NCBI GenBank assembly: GCA_002747175.1
Contig: PDTK01000028.1
Location: forward strand, 1 to 64,000
Source of the DNA: Deltaproteobacteria bacterium
GTDB taxonomy: Bacteria > Desulfobacterota > Desulfobacteria > Desulfobacterales > Desulfosarcinaceae
Length of the DNA stretch: 64,000 nt
Direction: 5' to 3'
Shown here: positions 1 to 9,787 of the stretch, piece by piece
Position numbering within the stretch: the first letter of the stretch is position 1
Layout: every line of letters begins with the position of its first letter
Made by a program: the position numbers and the translations under genes
Notes under the pieces: generated by a model
Told to the model about the DNA's origin: nothing
The model's input: only the letters and a program-made list of their open reading frames with translations
Database searches by the model: none

Positions 1-13
1 GTTCACCGCGGCT

Positions 14-74
14 GCCTGATGCCTGTTTCTATTTTTCTAATCTCAGGGCTCGTAGCTTATCCCTCCCATCAGGC
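14..74. repeat. Inverted repeat at the left edge
   Basis: An 8-bp arm GCCTGATG is followed about 45 bp later by its perfect reverse complement CATCAGGC. A further CCAATTAATTGG palindrome lies just after it. I could not match it to attC sites or to a known element; it may be the edge of an element cut by the window. Confidence 0.35.
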
Positions 75-135
75 TGTCCAATTAATTGGGTCCACCGCAG
101 TTTAATCTATTGAATAATTAGTCGGTGTATTTCAA

Positions 136-447
136 ATGCCAGATTATGTCGAAACAATTATATCTATATGCTTAGTAATCCTATCATGGATTCTTGTTCT
201 AAGTATTGGCACATTTCAGGATCATTTGCATAATAAATATGAAGAAATCTGGAAAAAAGTTACCTTCAGGCATTGGTTTTTCATTTTGAGAGATAATTAT
301 CCCTTTGTTCCTTTTAATTTTAAAGGATTGAAGTTGTTATTGTTTAAATCATATTTTGATGATCAAACATTGGTGAGGTTGAGGAATAGAATAAGAATTA
401 TTTTAATAAGTTGTTTGATAATAGTTGTATTTTTAATCAGTACATAG
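136..447 (+). CDS. Small two-helix membrane protein, unknown function
   Basis: The 103-residue product has a hydrophobic helix at about residues 8-28 and a second at about 84-102, joined by a basic, aromatic-rich segment. I recognise no family. The coding sequence is clearly AT-richer than the genes to the right, which could mean transfer or weak selection. No convincing ribosome binding site precedes the ATG. It stands alone, with an inverted repeat upstream and a convergent chemoreceptor gene downstream. It may be a real orphan membrane protein or a chance ORF. Confidence 0.4.
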   Translation: MPDYVETIISICLVILSWILVLSIGTFQDHLHNKYEEIWKKVTFRHWFFILRDNYPFVPFNFKGLKLLLFKSYFDDQTLVRLRNRIRIILISCLIIVVFLIST

Positions 448-659
448 CCGAGGAACATACAGGGCAATCGCATGGGCATTTTTGATCCGTTTTTCTATAA
501 ATTCCCTTGAGCTTTCGTTTCCCTCGCGATTCATAGGATATGGTGCAAACATATCTTGAGAAGATACAAAATATCGCTGTGGCTCGCCGGTAAGCCTGTT
601 GCACTATGAACAAAAAGGTGAGGATGCCCTGGTGCTGATTTTGTCTCGCGCCACTGGAG
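448..659. other. Intergenic stretch without a confident gene
   Basis: About 210 bp between two convergent genes. Short open stretches on both strands look weakly protein-like (for example ALYVP on the minus strand and HYEQKGEDA on the plus strand), but none has a start with a ribosome binding site or a recognisable family. They may be decayed coding sequence. Confidence 0.4.
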
Positions 660-2366
660 CTATACCGTGAACCTGGCCGCAATCTCTTTGAGCTCATCGG
701 CGACTTTGCTTACCGCTTCGACGCTTTCTTTGACCTGTTTGCCCTCGTTGGTGATGCTCGAGGCGATAATATGCATCTCTTCGGAGACCGAGGCGGTGAC
801 CTCTGTACTCTGCTCTACGTTGTGTCCTACTTCCTCCATGCTCGTTGCGGTTTGATGTACGTTCTCACTGATTTCCTGGGTCGTTGCAGATTGCTCTTCC
901 ACTGCTGCGGCGATGGTATTTACCAGATTGTTGGTACTGGAGATAATCTCGTTGACGCCGGAGATTTCCTGTACCGTATCGTTTGTTGAAGACTGTATCC
1001 CGTCAATCTTGCCGCGGATTTCAAGGGTAGCTTCTGACGTTTGTTTTGCCAACTCCTTGATTTCATTGGCAACGACAGCAAATCCTTTTCCAGCCTCCCC
1101 GGCTCTGGCGGCTTCAATGGTGGCATTTAAGGCGAGCAGGTTGGTTTGTTCAGAGATCTCGGTGATCACTTCAGTGACCTTGCTGATATCATTTGCGGCG
1201 GTGCCAAGAGTCTCCACTTTTTCAGAAGCCGTACGGCTACGGTCAACCGCGTCTTCGACGATAACCCGGGCCTGGGCAGATGTCTGGGCAATTTCCTGTA
1301 CTGTTTGGGTCATCTCTTCTGTAGCGTCAGCAATGAGGTTCATCCTGGACACGGTATCCTGGGATGTCTTGTCCAGGGTGCTCATATTGTCGCTCATCTT
1401 TTTGGCCGAAGCGGCGACTTCCAAGGTGCGTTTTGAGGCGTCTTCAATGGTGGTTCCCATGGCCTTGGTGGCCACCTTCAAGTCGCTTGATGATTGCTGC
1501 AGACTGGTGACACCAGAGACCACGACACCAATGGTGTCACGTAAGTTATTGGTCATCTTGCGTAAATTCTCTGCCAGAATTCCTACCTCATCGCTGCCTG
1601 CAATGGTGATTTGGCGGGTAAGATCTCCGGAGCCAACAATGCTGATATCATTGGAGAGGTGGTTGAGCGGGACGATTACTTTCTTAAGGATAATACCAAA
1701 AGAAACGATCCAACAACTAATGAGTATCCCAATAATGGCAATGCTTATTTCCATATATTTCTCTTCTTTTTTCAATAGGTTGGAAACTTCTTGGTGGGTG
1801 CGTTGTTCCAGCTTTTTTACGAAAGTATTGATTGGTGTCATAATGTTGGTGACATGCTGGTCGTATTTTTCGCCAAAAACCAGACTTCTTGCCTTTTCCA
1901 TATCTGGGCCATCACCAGCAACATATCTGCCACTCGCATCTTTGAACAGGCCTTTGACGGCATTCATTGCCTCGGTTTCGGTATCCACCAAACCATTGGA
2001 TTTTTTTGCCGCATCATCAAGCAAGGCAAATTCTTGCTGGGAAAAGCCAAGCTCTTTCATAATGTCTCGCAGGGCAATGGTTCTGCCATCTGGACGAGCC
2101 TTTTTACCATCACGAATCTTGAGAACATCCTCATAGCCTTGTTTGTAAAGCTCGTTTCCGGTACAGGCATAGGCTTGAACCAGTCGGGTGAGATCTTGGG
2201 AACTTTGCCGGAGTTCGTCGGCCACTTGGTAAGAGAGGTAACGATTTTTTTGGCTCTCGTTAAGGAGCTTGCTGCTTTGGTTGATAAGAAAGATGATCCA
2301 GCTCAGTGTAAAAAGTAACGTTAAAAAAACGGCAAAAACCACAAGAAACATTTTGCGGATTGACAT
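660..2366 (-). CDS. Methyl-accepting chemotaxis protein
   Basis: Transmembrane chemoreceptor that would signal to a CheA/CheW array. TM1 is at about residues 6-28, a roughly 175-residue periplasmic sensor follows, TM2 is at about 206-226, then a HAMP domain (228-280) and a long coiled-coil signalling domain. The conserved hairpin tip is visible ([19 protein letters not shown]). The sensor region resembles small four-helix-bundle ligand domains; the ligand is unknown. There is no C-terminal CheR/CheB pentapeptide tether. The start is supported by AAAGGAG seven bases upstream of the ATG. No other chemotaxis gene lies in the window, so it is an orphan receptor gene. Confidence 0.93.
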   Translation of the reverse strand: MSIRKMFLVVFAVFLTLLFTLSWIIFLINQSSKLLNESQKNRYLSYQVADELRQSSQDLTRLVQAYACTGNELYKQGYEDVLKIRDGKKARPDGRTIALRDIMKELGFSQQEFALLDDAAKKSNGLVDTETEAMNAVKGLFKDASGRYVAGDGPDMEKARSLVFGEKYDQHVTNIMTPINTFVKKLEQRTHQEVSNLLKKEEKYMEISIAIIGILISCWIVSFGIILKKVIVPLNHLSNDISIVGSGDLTRQITIAGSDEVGILAENLRKMTNNLRDTIGVVVSGVTSLQQSSSDLKVATKAMGTTIEDASKRTLEVAASAKKMSDNMSTLDKTSQDTVSRMNLIADATEEMTQTVQEIAQTSAQARVIVEDAVDRSRTASEKVETLGTAANDISKVTEVITEISEQTNLLALNATIEAARAGEAGKGFAVVANEIKELAKQTSEATLEIRGKIDGIQSSTNDTVQEISGVNEIISSTNNLVNTIAAAVEEQSATTQEISENVHQTATSMEEVGHNVEQSTEVTASVSEEMHIIASSITNEGKQVKESVEAVSKVADELKEIAARFTV

Positions 2367-2614
2367 GGTTTACACTCCTTTGCAGAAACCAAATGACAAG
2401 TTTTTAAGACTCCTTGCATATCAATATAATATATGTAATAGCCTCGTAAAACTTATTTTCCTGCCGTTGCTATTATCGAAAAAATTAAACAAAAGGGGTT
2501 GTATGAGAAAAAGAAATCTCCAGATGAGATAAATCTCACACCTGGGGAATCTTTTGCCTGAGAATTATTAAAAATGCAAGAAAAACCGGTACGGTTTGTT
2601 GAAAGACCGTATTT

Positions 2615-2719
2615 TTACGTTGCAGAAGATATTTCGAGATCACCACGTTTAATCAGGCGTTTTTCCAGCCAGTCAAAGTCCATCTTGGGGACCGAAGAGA
2701 GCAGCAGGTCGGTATGTTC
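2615..2719 (-). pseudogene. Possible coding remnant without a start
   Basis: A 34-codon open stretch on the minus strand (ending RGDLEISSAT, stop TAA) has a protein-like composition but no start codon or ribosome binding site. Family unknown. It sits in the roughly 420-bp gap between the chemoreceptor and the GGDEF-EAL gene. Confidence 0.2.
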
Positions 2720-2740
2720 ATGATGCGGTCATCGAAAATA

Positions 2741-2806
2741 CAGATCCCCGTCTGCGCGGGGACGACAAAAAAAAAACAATTTCGACTTTTTACGAGTTCG
2801 TCAAAT
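2741..2806. repeat. REP-like hairpin plus MITE-end-like sequence
   Basis: CCCCGTCTGCGCGGGG forms a short GC hairpin of the widely dispersed type flanked by GATC and GACGAC. It is followed by an A-run and by CTTTTTACGAGTTCGTCA, which resembles the ends of the 95-bp repeats at 16.1 and 17.8 kb. That second part supplies the last codons and the stop of the neighbouring GGDEF-EAL gene. Confidence 0.5.
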
Positions 2807-4637
2807 TTACTGCCTTTGGAGGATTGCGCAAAAACGCTTCGGCTGCATCGGCTGCAAGGGGCTTGCTGTAAAGGTAACCCTGAATTTGCTGGCAGCCGAT
2901 GGCACGCAAGAATTCCGTTTGGGCTGGGGTTTCGATGCCCTCGGAAATGACGCTGAGATCAAGACACTTTGCCAGGGCGACGATCCCCTTGATGAGATCC
3001 TGAGCACTGGCACTGCTTTCGATCTCATTGACAAAACAGCGATCTATTTTCAGATGATCCACCTGGATTCTCCTGAAGCGGCTTATGCCGGCATACCCGG
3101 TTCCAAAATCATCGATAGCGATACTGATATGCATGTTCCTGAGCTGTTGCACGATTTGTTCAAGATCAACAATATTTTCTCCGAACAGGGTTTCGGTGAC
3201 CTCCACTTCAAGAACCCGTGGGTCAAGTCCGGTATCTGTCAGGACCTCTTGTATGGTGGCAACAAAATTGGGGTGACTGAATTGTTTGATGGATACATTT
3301 ACTGCAATGCGCGGCACAGGCAGACCTTGATCTCTCCATGCTTTGGCCTGGCCGCAGGCGGTACGCAGGACCCAGGTGCCGATATCCACGATCAGGCCGA
3401 GTTCTTCGGCGACCTCGATAAATTCCAATGGTGGAACCTGCCCCAGGCTTGGGTTGTACCACCGCAGGAGCGCCTCCAGTCCGCTGATTTTACCGGTGTG
3501 CAGGTCCATCTGCGGCTGGTAATGAAGGGAAAATTCGTTGCGGACCAACGCCTGCCGTAATGAACTTTCCAGGGTCAGGCGTTTTACGGCCCGCATATTC
3601 ATGGACTTCCGGTAGTAGGCAATGGTGTTCTGGCCGCTGCGTTTGGCGGCGTACATGGCCAGATCCGCATGTTTAAGCAGTTCTTCGTCGGTTTCTCCGT
3701 CCTGAGGATAGAGAGCGATACCGATGCTGAGTGTGGCCAGAATCTGATGTTCGTCCAGGGTCAGCGGCTGGGAAACGGTGTCGGCAATGCGTTGGGCGAC
3801 TGCGGCTGCGTCATGCTCCGAGGCGATTTTGGGTAATATGACGATAAACTCATCGCCGCCAAGTCTGGCCGCAGTCCAACGACCGATAATGTCCGAGCTG
3901 CGCAGACAGGAGACGATCCTTTCGGCAATGACCTTGAGCAGTTTATCTCCAATGCTGTGACCCAGAGAGTCATTGATCAGCTTGAAATTATCCACGTCGA
4001 TAAAGAGCAGAGATACCAGGGCTTGCGTTTGCCTGGCATGTTCCAGGAGCACGGGCAGTCGCTCGGAAAGCATGGCTCTGTTGGGCAGACTGGTCAACAC
4101 GTCATAGAACGCGAGTTGATGCAGGCGGCCCTTGACCTCTTTTGCAAGTTCCCATTTGCGGGTCAGCGTATGGGTCATTTGCAGGACTTCCATATTGTCG
4201 AAGGGCTTTTTGAGAATCAGCAGATTGTCCGTCTCTCCCAGGATGTTATGTATCTCCTGCCATGAATAGTCCGCGTGGGCTGTGCAGAGTACGACCTGTA
4301 ATTCCGGATCTTTTTGCCAGAGCGCCTGGATGGTTTGGACGCCGTCCATTCCCGGGGGCATACGGCCGTCAACAAAAGCCAGGGCGTATGGCTGATTTTT
4401 CGTCAGGGCCTGTTCCACCATAGCCAGACCTTCAGCGCCCTGGGTTGCACAATCCAGGATGAAATTCAAAGGGGTGGTCTCTGGCGTTGCTGTACCGAAA
4501 AGGCTTGCTTCCAACGCGTCCAGCTCGGCATTGTCAGCAGATGTTTTGAGTAGAATTTTGGCAAAATCCTGATGAATGGCCTGGTTGTCATCAATGGCAA
4601 GGATACGGTAGAGGGGCTTTTTTTCGCTGTCTGTCAT
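2790..4637 (-). CDS. Receiver-GGDEF-EAL response regulator
   Basis: Cytoplasmic c-di-GMP signalling protein of 615 residues. An N-terminal receiver has the acidic cluster AIDD and a phospho-acceptor Asp in FVDGRMP. The GGDEF domain has an intact GGDEF motif but no clear RxxD inhibitory site before it (the preceding residues are RWTAARL). The C-terminal EAL domain keeps EALLRW, the IDDFGTGY loop and the SEGIET motif, so phosphodiesterase activity is likely. The start at 4637 is chosen because its ATG overlaps the stop of the upstream kinase as ATGA and has GGAG upstream; the longer ORF is not needed. Partner of the kinase by translational coupling. Confidence 0.92.
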   Translation of the reverse strand: MTDSEKKPLYRILAIDDNQAIHQDFAKILLKTSADNAELDALEASLFGTATPETTPLNFILDCATQGAEGLAMVEQALTKNQPYALAFVDGRMPPGMDGVQTIQALWQKDPELQVVLCTAHADYSWQEIHNILGETDNLLILKKPFDNMEVLQMTHTLTRKWELAKEVKGRLHQLAFYDVLTSLPNRAMLSERLPVLLEHARQTQALVSLLFIDVDNFKLINDSLGHSIGDKLLKVIAERIVSCLRSSDIIGRWTAARLGGDEFIVILPKIASEHDAAAVAQRIADTVSQPLTLDEHQILATLSIGIALYPQDGETDEELLKHADLAMYAAKRSGQNTIAYYRKSMNMRAVKRLTLESSLRQALVRNEFSLHYQPQMDLHTGKISGLEALLRWYNPSLGQVPPLEFIEVAEELGLIVDIGTWVLRTACGQAKAWRDQGLPVPRIAVNVSIKQFSHPNFVATIQEVLTDTGLDPRVLEVEVTETLFGENIVDLEQIVQQLRNMHISIAIDDFGTGYAGISRFRRIQVDHLKIDRCFVNEIESSASAQDLIKGIVALAKCLDLSVISEGIETPAQTEFLRAIGCQQIQGYLYSKPLAADAAEAFLRNPPKAVNLTNS

Positions 4638-6850
4638 GAATTTTCTCCGGGATGAACGGGAATTTCCAGGGTAAAGGTGGCGCCGCATCCGGGGCCGTCG
4701 CTGTCAGCGGTCAGCGTGCCGCCAAGCCCGCGGGCAGCCAGGGCGCCGCTGTGCAAGCCAAAGCCATGTCCCTTTTTCCGGGTGGTAAATCCGTGCTGAA
4801 AGATACGCTCCCTGTTTTCGGGCAGGATGCCGACGCCCGTGTCCTGTACCTGAAATGCGATCCGTTCAGGAGCGGGACTGAAAATGCGCAGGGTAACCTT
4901 CTTGGGGCCATCGTTTTCCGAGCAGGCATATTTGGCATTATTGATAAAATTCAGCAAAATCTGGATTATGGTATGTTTGTCTACGGTAATAACGGGAACC
5001 TCCTCATAATCACGGCAAACATCAATCCCATGCCGGATGAGTGCTCCTGAGTTCAGGGTCAGGGCGTCCTCCATCAGATTTTCGGGCCTTACGGTTTCGA
5101 CCACACCAAAAACACGGCCATAAGCCTGCTGCATGGTGACGATTTCCTTGATATGATCGATTTTATGATGCAGGGAGTCGATTTCTTTCGTTATCTCCTG
5201 ACGTTCTTTTTGCAGAGCGTCGGACAAGGACGTCAGATAGGCGGGGATCTGTCTGCCGCGGGGATCCTCTGTGAGAAAACGAGACAAGCCGCCTTCGGGA
5301 TTGGTCAGAAGCTGCGCAACCTTGTCGATGTTGGCTATCCGGGACTGGCGAATCTGTTCCCTGATCAGGTTGCTGGAAACGTTGACGCTGTTTAAGACGT
5401 TGCCGACGTTGTGAAGCACGCCTGTGGCGACCTCGGCCATGCCGGCAGTCCGGGATATCTCCAGCAGCGAGCTTTGGGTTTTGGCCAGCTGGCTCAATGC
5501 CTGCTCCTTGGCCATTACCTGGTCTTTGAGTTCCCTGGTCCGTTCCTCGACCCGTTTTTCGAGGGTGGCCTTGGCTTCCACCAGGGATTGCTGGGCCCGC
5601 TGCCGGGCAATGGTCGTTCCCAGCATATCTGCGATGGCACGCACACTGTCCTGCTCGCTTTCAAGCCAGATGCGCTCGTGGACACAGTCATCAAAACCGA
5701 TATATCCCCACCAGCGCTTTTCTACGATAATTGGCACAAAGAGGATCGAGCAAATGCCCTGGGGGTCTACGATCTCTCGGATTTCATCGCTCATTTCAGA
5801 CAAGGTCATGGAGAGCGTATCATTGTGACTGAGCAAAGAGATGGTTTGCGCATCCAGACCACTGTCGGCATAGGGCAGATTTTGCAATTCGGGATTGGAC
5901 AATTGGGACGTAATGTTTTCCGCCACCCATTCGTATCGCTGGGACATACACAACTGGCCCGCCTCGTTGGTATGATTCTCAAAAATATAGACCCTGGAAG
6001 CATCGACCGCCTGACCTATTTTCTTCAAAATATCCGGGATGGCGGTTTCCCATTCACTGGTGTGCAAAAAGAGCTCGGCTGCATAACGGACACTGTCCAG
6101 AATGCTGTCCCGGTGCAGCAGCCCTTCGGCCATGATGTTGACCGAGACGGCCAGGCTGCCGATTTCATCTCGGCGGATGGCATTGGCACGCACATTGAGG
6201 TTACCACTGGCGATTTGGTGAACGACTTGGCGCAGCCGGACAATGGGTTTGACCAATTGATGGGCGTAGCCCAGGCAGATGAGTAGACTGATGACCGCGC
6301 AGCCGAGGCCCAGCCAGAGGGTATAGCGGTAGAGGATGGCCACGTTCTGATTATAATCTCGAAGAGTTACGCCAACATGAACCCATCCCCATTCAATACC
6401 GGAATAATCAAGTGGATGAGCGTGATGAAAGACCTGTCTGTTCAGAATAGGAACCGTGGCGATGGCACTAAAATACTGGCGTCTCTCAGGAAGCCAGAAT
6501 TCATTTATGTCTTTTTCGACCTTCCATCCTTTTCGCTGGTTGACCACAGCAAATTCGTTATTTTTCACGATCACCAGGAATTCCAGATCATTGTCACCCT
6601 CTATCAATGCCTGGCTGGTGCTGATCAGGCTGGCAAAATCCTCATTGATGGCCGCTCCTGCAATTACATTATGAAGTGAAGCCTCCACACTTCTGCTCTT
6701 GGATTCCAGATTTCGCAAGAATACCGTTTTTTGCTGGGGGATGAGCACAAGGACAAAAACCGTCAGGGTGCCGATGGCGATCAGCCAGGAAAGCAGGGCA
6801 ATGCGCAGACCTATACCGAAAGGAATGGGGAGTATTTCTAAGTGTTTCAT
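4634..6850 (-). CDS. Sensor histidine kinase (HAMP-GAF-HATPase)
   Basis: Inner-membrane kinase of 738 residues: TM1 at about 14-37, periplasmic sensor 38-174, TM2 175-195, HAMP 196-248, GAF-like domain about 262-416, coiled coil, then an atypical H-box with a His at about residue 480 (LHNVGNVLN). The ATP-binding domain has the N-box FINNAKYAC, the G1 motif DTGVGI and a GHGFGLH lid. It overlaps the response regulator gene by four bases and lies 42 bp after a PhnD-like binding protein gene, so it probably phosphorylates that regulator in response to a periplasmic ligand complex. The ligand cannot be told from sequence. Confidence 0.92.
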   Translation of the reverse strand: MKHLEILPIPFGIGLRIALLSWLIAIGTLTVFVLVLIPQQKTVFLRNLESKSRSVEASLHNVIAGAAINEDFASLISTSQALIEGDNDLEFLVIVKNNEFAVVNQRKGWKVEKDINEFWLPERRQYFSAIATVPILNRQVFHHAHPLDYSGIEWGWVHVGVTLRDYNQNVAILYRYTLWLGLGCAVISLLICLGYAHQLVKPIVRLRQVVHQIASGNLNVRANAIRRDEIGSLAVSVNIMAEGLLHRDSILDSVRYAAELFLHTSEWETAIPDILKKIGQAVDASRVYIFENHTNEAGQLCMSQRYEWVAENITSQLSNPELQNLPYADSGLDAQTISLLSHNDTLSMTLSEMSDEIREIVDPQGICSILFVPIIVEKRWWGYIGFDDCVHERIWLESEQDSVRAIADMLGTTIARQRAQQSLVEAKATLEKRVEERTRELKDQVMAKEQALSQLAKTQSSLLEISRTAGMAEVATGVLHNVGNVLNSVNVSSNLIREQIRQSRIANIDKVAQLLTNPEGGLSRFLTEDPRGRQIPAYLTSLSDALQKERQEITKEIDSLHHKIDHIKEIVTMQQAYGRVFGVVETVRPENLMEDALTLNSGALIRHGIDVCRDYEEVPVITVDKHTIIQILLNFINNAKYACSENDGPKKVTLRIFSPAPERIAFQVQDTGVGILPENRERIFQHGFTTRKKGHGFGLHSGALAARGLGGTLTADSDGPGCGATFTLEIPVHPGENS

Positions 6851-6892
6851 GGTTTCTTTCTCATTATGGGTTTCCTTTTCCTTGCCACGTGG

Positions 6893-7861
6893 TCAGTGAT
6901 CTGTACCAGACAGGATCTTGGCAAGCGCCCTGACCGTTTCCATCTCTTCCGGCCGGTAAGTGACAATTTGGTCTGTTTTGAACAGATGGAGTATTTGCTG
7001 ACCTGTGGGAGACAGGTGCAATTCCAGAATGCCATCAATAAAGTCCTGTTTGATTTTGGGACTGTCCCATCCCGTTTGGTTGATGCCGGTGATGCCGCAC
7101 ATCAACGGTTCGGAAACCGCAATGGGGCGCATTTTGTTGAGCTGCGGGTTGAGTTCTGCCATGAGTTTAAATTTTTCCCCAGTGATGAGCCCGGCATCTC
7201 TTTGGCCGAAAAAGACAGGTAAAATGGCCTTCATTGGGTCGGTTTCGACCTTGATATCTTTGAAAAATGATTCCATTGTCGCCAGGTTGTGTTCCCGAAG
7301 CAGACTTCGCAGCCAGGGAAACCCTATTTGCGTTTGGGGCATAAAAAGAATGTTGATGGTTTTACCGCGCAGGTCTTCAATGGTTTTTGCCGGGCTGTCG
7401 GGGAGGACAAGAATTTCAAAGGTGCTGCACACCCTGTCCCTGTCGATCGATGTGGCTGCAACCGGTGTAAGCCATCCTTCCTTTTCTATTTTCAGAAACT
7501 CCCAGCTTTCCAAAATGGCGATATGGGGCCGCATGTTTTCCGGAAGGGACACAAGTTCGTCCGCGTCCTTAAAGGTAGAGATGGTGATCTCCATGTCATA
7601 CCCTTTTTGTTTCCCGACGGTTCTGGCAAAGGTCTTGAACGCTGCCGCCGCGTCATTCTCGTTGCTTCCCAGAAAGGCGCTTTCAATCAATGCCACCTTT
7701 ATATGGGTTTTGACACGTGGTTTGTCTGCGCAAAAAGCTGTTTTGAACCAAAGCGGCATCACAACCACAATTATCAGCAGCATGGGCAGAAAACGCTGAA
7801 TGGCGTGTCCCCCTGACTTGGTGAAGATGAAAGGATTGAATGAAAAAAAATGAACCATCAT
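6893..7861 (-). CDS. PhnD-like periplasmic substrate-binding protein
   Basis: The product (322 residues) has a hydrophobic export segment near residues 24-43 ending in AFCA, then a two-lobed binding fold of the phosphate/phosphonate (PhnD-type) family, seen in the pattern around IAILESWEF, the DLRGKTINI segment and GQRDAGLITGEKF. No ABC permease or ATPase gene is nearby. Its place directly before a membrane kinase suggests it is a ligand-sensing partner and not a transporter component; this is inference. The first two codons are both ATG, so the start could shift by one. Confidence 0.82.
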   Translation of the reverse strand: MMVHFFSFNPFIFTKSGGHAIQRFLPMLLIIVVVMPLWFKTAFCADKPRVKTHIKVALIESAFLGSNENDAAAAFKTFARTVGKQKGYDMEITISTFKDADELVSLPENMRPHIAILESWEFLKIEKEGWLTPVAATSIDRDRVCSTFEILVLPDSPAKTIEDLRGKTINILFMPQTQIGFPWLRSLLREHNLATMESFFKDIKVETDPMKAILPVFFGQRDAGLITGEKFKLMAELNPQLNKMRPIAVSEPLMCGITGINQTGWDSPKIKQDFIDGILELHLSPTGQQILHLFKTDQIVTYRPEEMETVRALAKILSGTDH

Positions 7862-7987
7862 TTCTCGTCATTATCTCCGTTTTTTATAGTGGGTTTTCCC
7901 CAGCCTTGCAAAAACCGGAGGGCGTCAGCGCCAGGTGGCCAGGGGGAGGCCGTAGGACTGCCGGCGGGTGATACAGAAAAGAACATC

Positions 7988-9496
7988 CTATTTCCCTCCC
8001 AGGACATCCAGCACTGCCGTGCCGACGGTGAGATCCAGTTGAGACAATAGGGCAATATGGTCGAAGCGGGTTTTGTAATACTGGGCCGACATAAAGGATT
8101 CTACAAGCTGGGCCTGGGTGACATCTTCGGTTTGTACCAGTCCGTGCTGATAGGCCCTGGTGTTAAGATCCCGGTTATCAATCGATGCTTCCATGGCTGC
8201 CCGGGTCGCCCGCTGGGCTTTTGCCGCCGCAGCCATAGACAGGAATATATCTCGGACCTGGAGCCCCAGACCTTCCTTGAGAAGAATTTTTTGTTCCTTG
8301 AGCCTGGCCATTCTGGCGCGGCTTTCGGATAGTCGGGCACTGGTCAGAAAACCGTCGAAAAGCGGAATGTCAACCCCCACCCCTACGGACCAGCCTTCTT
8401 TGTTTGTATCCGTGGCCGATCCGGTGTTGCCGTTGTTCCACCATTTGTGCAGTTCGCCGGTCAGGGCCACTTTGGGAAGATGTCCACTTTTGGCAGTGCG
8501 CACCGCGCCTTTTGCGGCCCGGATGCCTGCCTCGATCCTGGCCCAGTCCGGACTGAACTGATAGGTGGCGCTGACCAGATCTTCCAGCGGAACGACAAAG
8601 GGCTCAAGGGGGATCGCGTCATCCATGGGGCGAACGCTGGCATTCCAGGGCAGTCCCATGACGCTGGCCAGGGCTGCCTGGGCCATACCTTCATTTTTTT
8701 CCAGCAGTGCGACCATGCTCCGTAAGGACTCGACCATGACTTTGGTGCCCAGCCAATCGGTTTTTTTGACCTGGCCGCTGCCTTCCTTGTACATGTTTTC
8801 GGTAATATTGAGCGTGACTTCCATTCGGGCCAGCGTGTCCACGCCGACCTGATGCAGCTGACGGGCCAGAACGGCGCCGTAATAATAGCGTTTTACGCTG
8901 TCTATTATTTCCAGATCGGTGCGCCGCGCTTTTTGCCGCATCGTGTCGAGATTGGCCCTGGCCTGCTCGTAATAACCTTTGCGCCTGCCACCGTCATAGA
9001 GCAACCACTGGGCTTGCAGTGAGGCAAGAATTGAATCTTCATCTCTGAGTATCAGGTCTTGATGAGGTGTTGTGATCTGTTGTTCCGGCACGGCTAACCG
9101 GGTTGCCGGTTGGGGTCCTGCGGGGGTATTGAGCGTGATACTTGTTCCTGGGGGCAGAGGTATCGATTGCGCTGGAATTGTGTAAGATGCTGTTGGCACA
9201 ATGAAATTTGGCGGCTCATCCAGATGTTGCCAGCCGCCGTGAGCTGAAAGTTGCGGCCAGTAGGCGGCCAGGGCTTGACGGTGTCGGGCTTCGGCCATAG
9301 CCACTGCAAAGCGGGAGGCCGGGCGGCGGTGATTGTTGTCCAGGGCTTCCTGAATGGCCTCCTCCAGACGGACCGTTCGGGCTTGTTTTGCCTCTTGCAT
9401 TTCCGCTGACAGAGGTACCGCAGCGAGCGTGCTCAGTATGGCCACGAGGAGGGGGACAAGAAATGGATGTCTTTTCATTGCTGTTTTTTGAGGCAA
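7988..9496 (-). CDS. TolC-family outer membrane efflux protein
   Basis: A 502-residue outer membrane channel subunit with a signal peptide (LVPLLVAILSTLAAVPLSA) and the two-fold repeated helical hairpin of the OEP family; the second repeat contains GVGVDIPLFDGF, typical of TolC homologues. It would pair with an inner-membrane pump and adaptor, neither of which is in the window. The ORF opens with TTG; an ATG six codons in (9478) is an equally plausible start, and neither has a strong ribosome binding site. It is the first gene of the minus-strand series leading to the binding protein and kinase. Confidence 0.88.
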   Translation of the reverse strand: MPQKTAMKRHPFLVPLLVAILSTLAAVPLSAEMQEAKQARTVRLEEAIQEALDNNHRRPASRFAVAMAEARHRQALAAYWPQLSAHGGWQHLDEPPNFIVPTASYTIPAQSIPLPPGTSITLNTPAGPQPATRLAVPEQQITTPHQDLILRDEDSILASLQAQWLLYDGGRRKGYYEQARANLDTMRQKARRTDLEIIDSVKRYYYGAVLARQLHQVGVDTLARMEVTLNITENMYKEGSGQVKKTDWLGTKVMVESLRSMVALLEKNEGMAQAALASVMGLPWNASVRPMDDAIPLEPFVVPLEDLVSATYQFSPDWARIEAGIRAAKGAVRTAKSGHLPKVALTGELHKWWNNGNTGSATDTNKEGWSVGVGVDIPLFDGFLTSARLSESRARMARLKEQKILLKEGLGLQVRDIFLSMAAAAKAQRATRAAMEASIDNRDLNTRAYQHGLVQTEDVTQAQLVESFMSAQYYKTRFDHIALLSQLDLTVGTAVLDVLGGK

Positions 9497-9787
9497 AGTG
9501 TCATCATGAGAAATATATGTTCAAGATATGCGCTGAACGCGTTTTCCTCTCAAAGCGTGTCTGTCCGGAAACAGGCAAATTGGGTCGAGATTAAGGCTTT
9601 CGAACAAATTGGCCATTTCCAGCTGAACACGAAAACGATATCGGCTGCATGGTCTGTTTTGATAAGTGGTTTTGTCATATAATCGCACGCACATGGATAA
9701 CCGGGCCGGATTACTTTCGCTATGATGAAAAATCGATTCGCCTTGCCAGACACCGGCACCATGAAACCACTTAGGAAATCAAGGATC
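9497..9787. other. Gene-free stretch upstream of the TolC gene
   Basis: About 290 bp with no supported gene. It should carry the promoter of the TolC-like gene, but I could not assign a clear -35/-10 pair. A dispersed repeat follows directly. Confidence 0.4.

Noticed and set aside
1-135. Possible integron attC site
   Set aside because: The inverted repeat is present but the RYYYAAC/GTTRRRY core sites are not.
437-697. 86-residue minus-strand ORF
   Set aside because: No ribosome binding site or family, overlaps the chemoreceptor gene end.
913-2136. 407-residue plus-strand ORF
   Set aside because: It lies wholly antisense to the chemoreceptor gene, whose domains are unambiguous; the translation has no recognisable features.
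5411-6286. 291-residue plus-strand ORF
   Set aside because: Antisense shadow of the histidine kinase gene.
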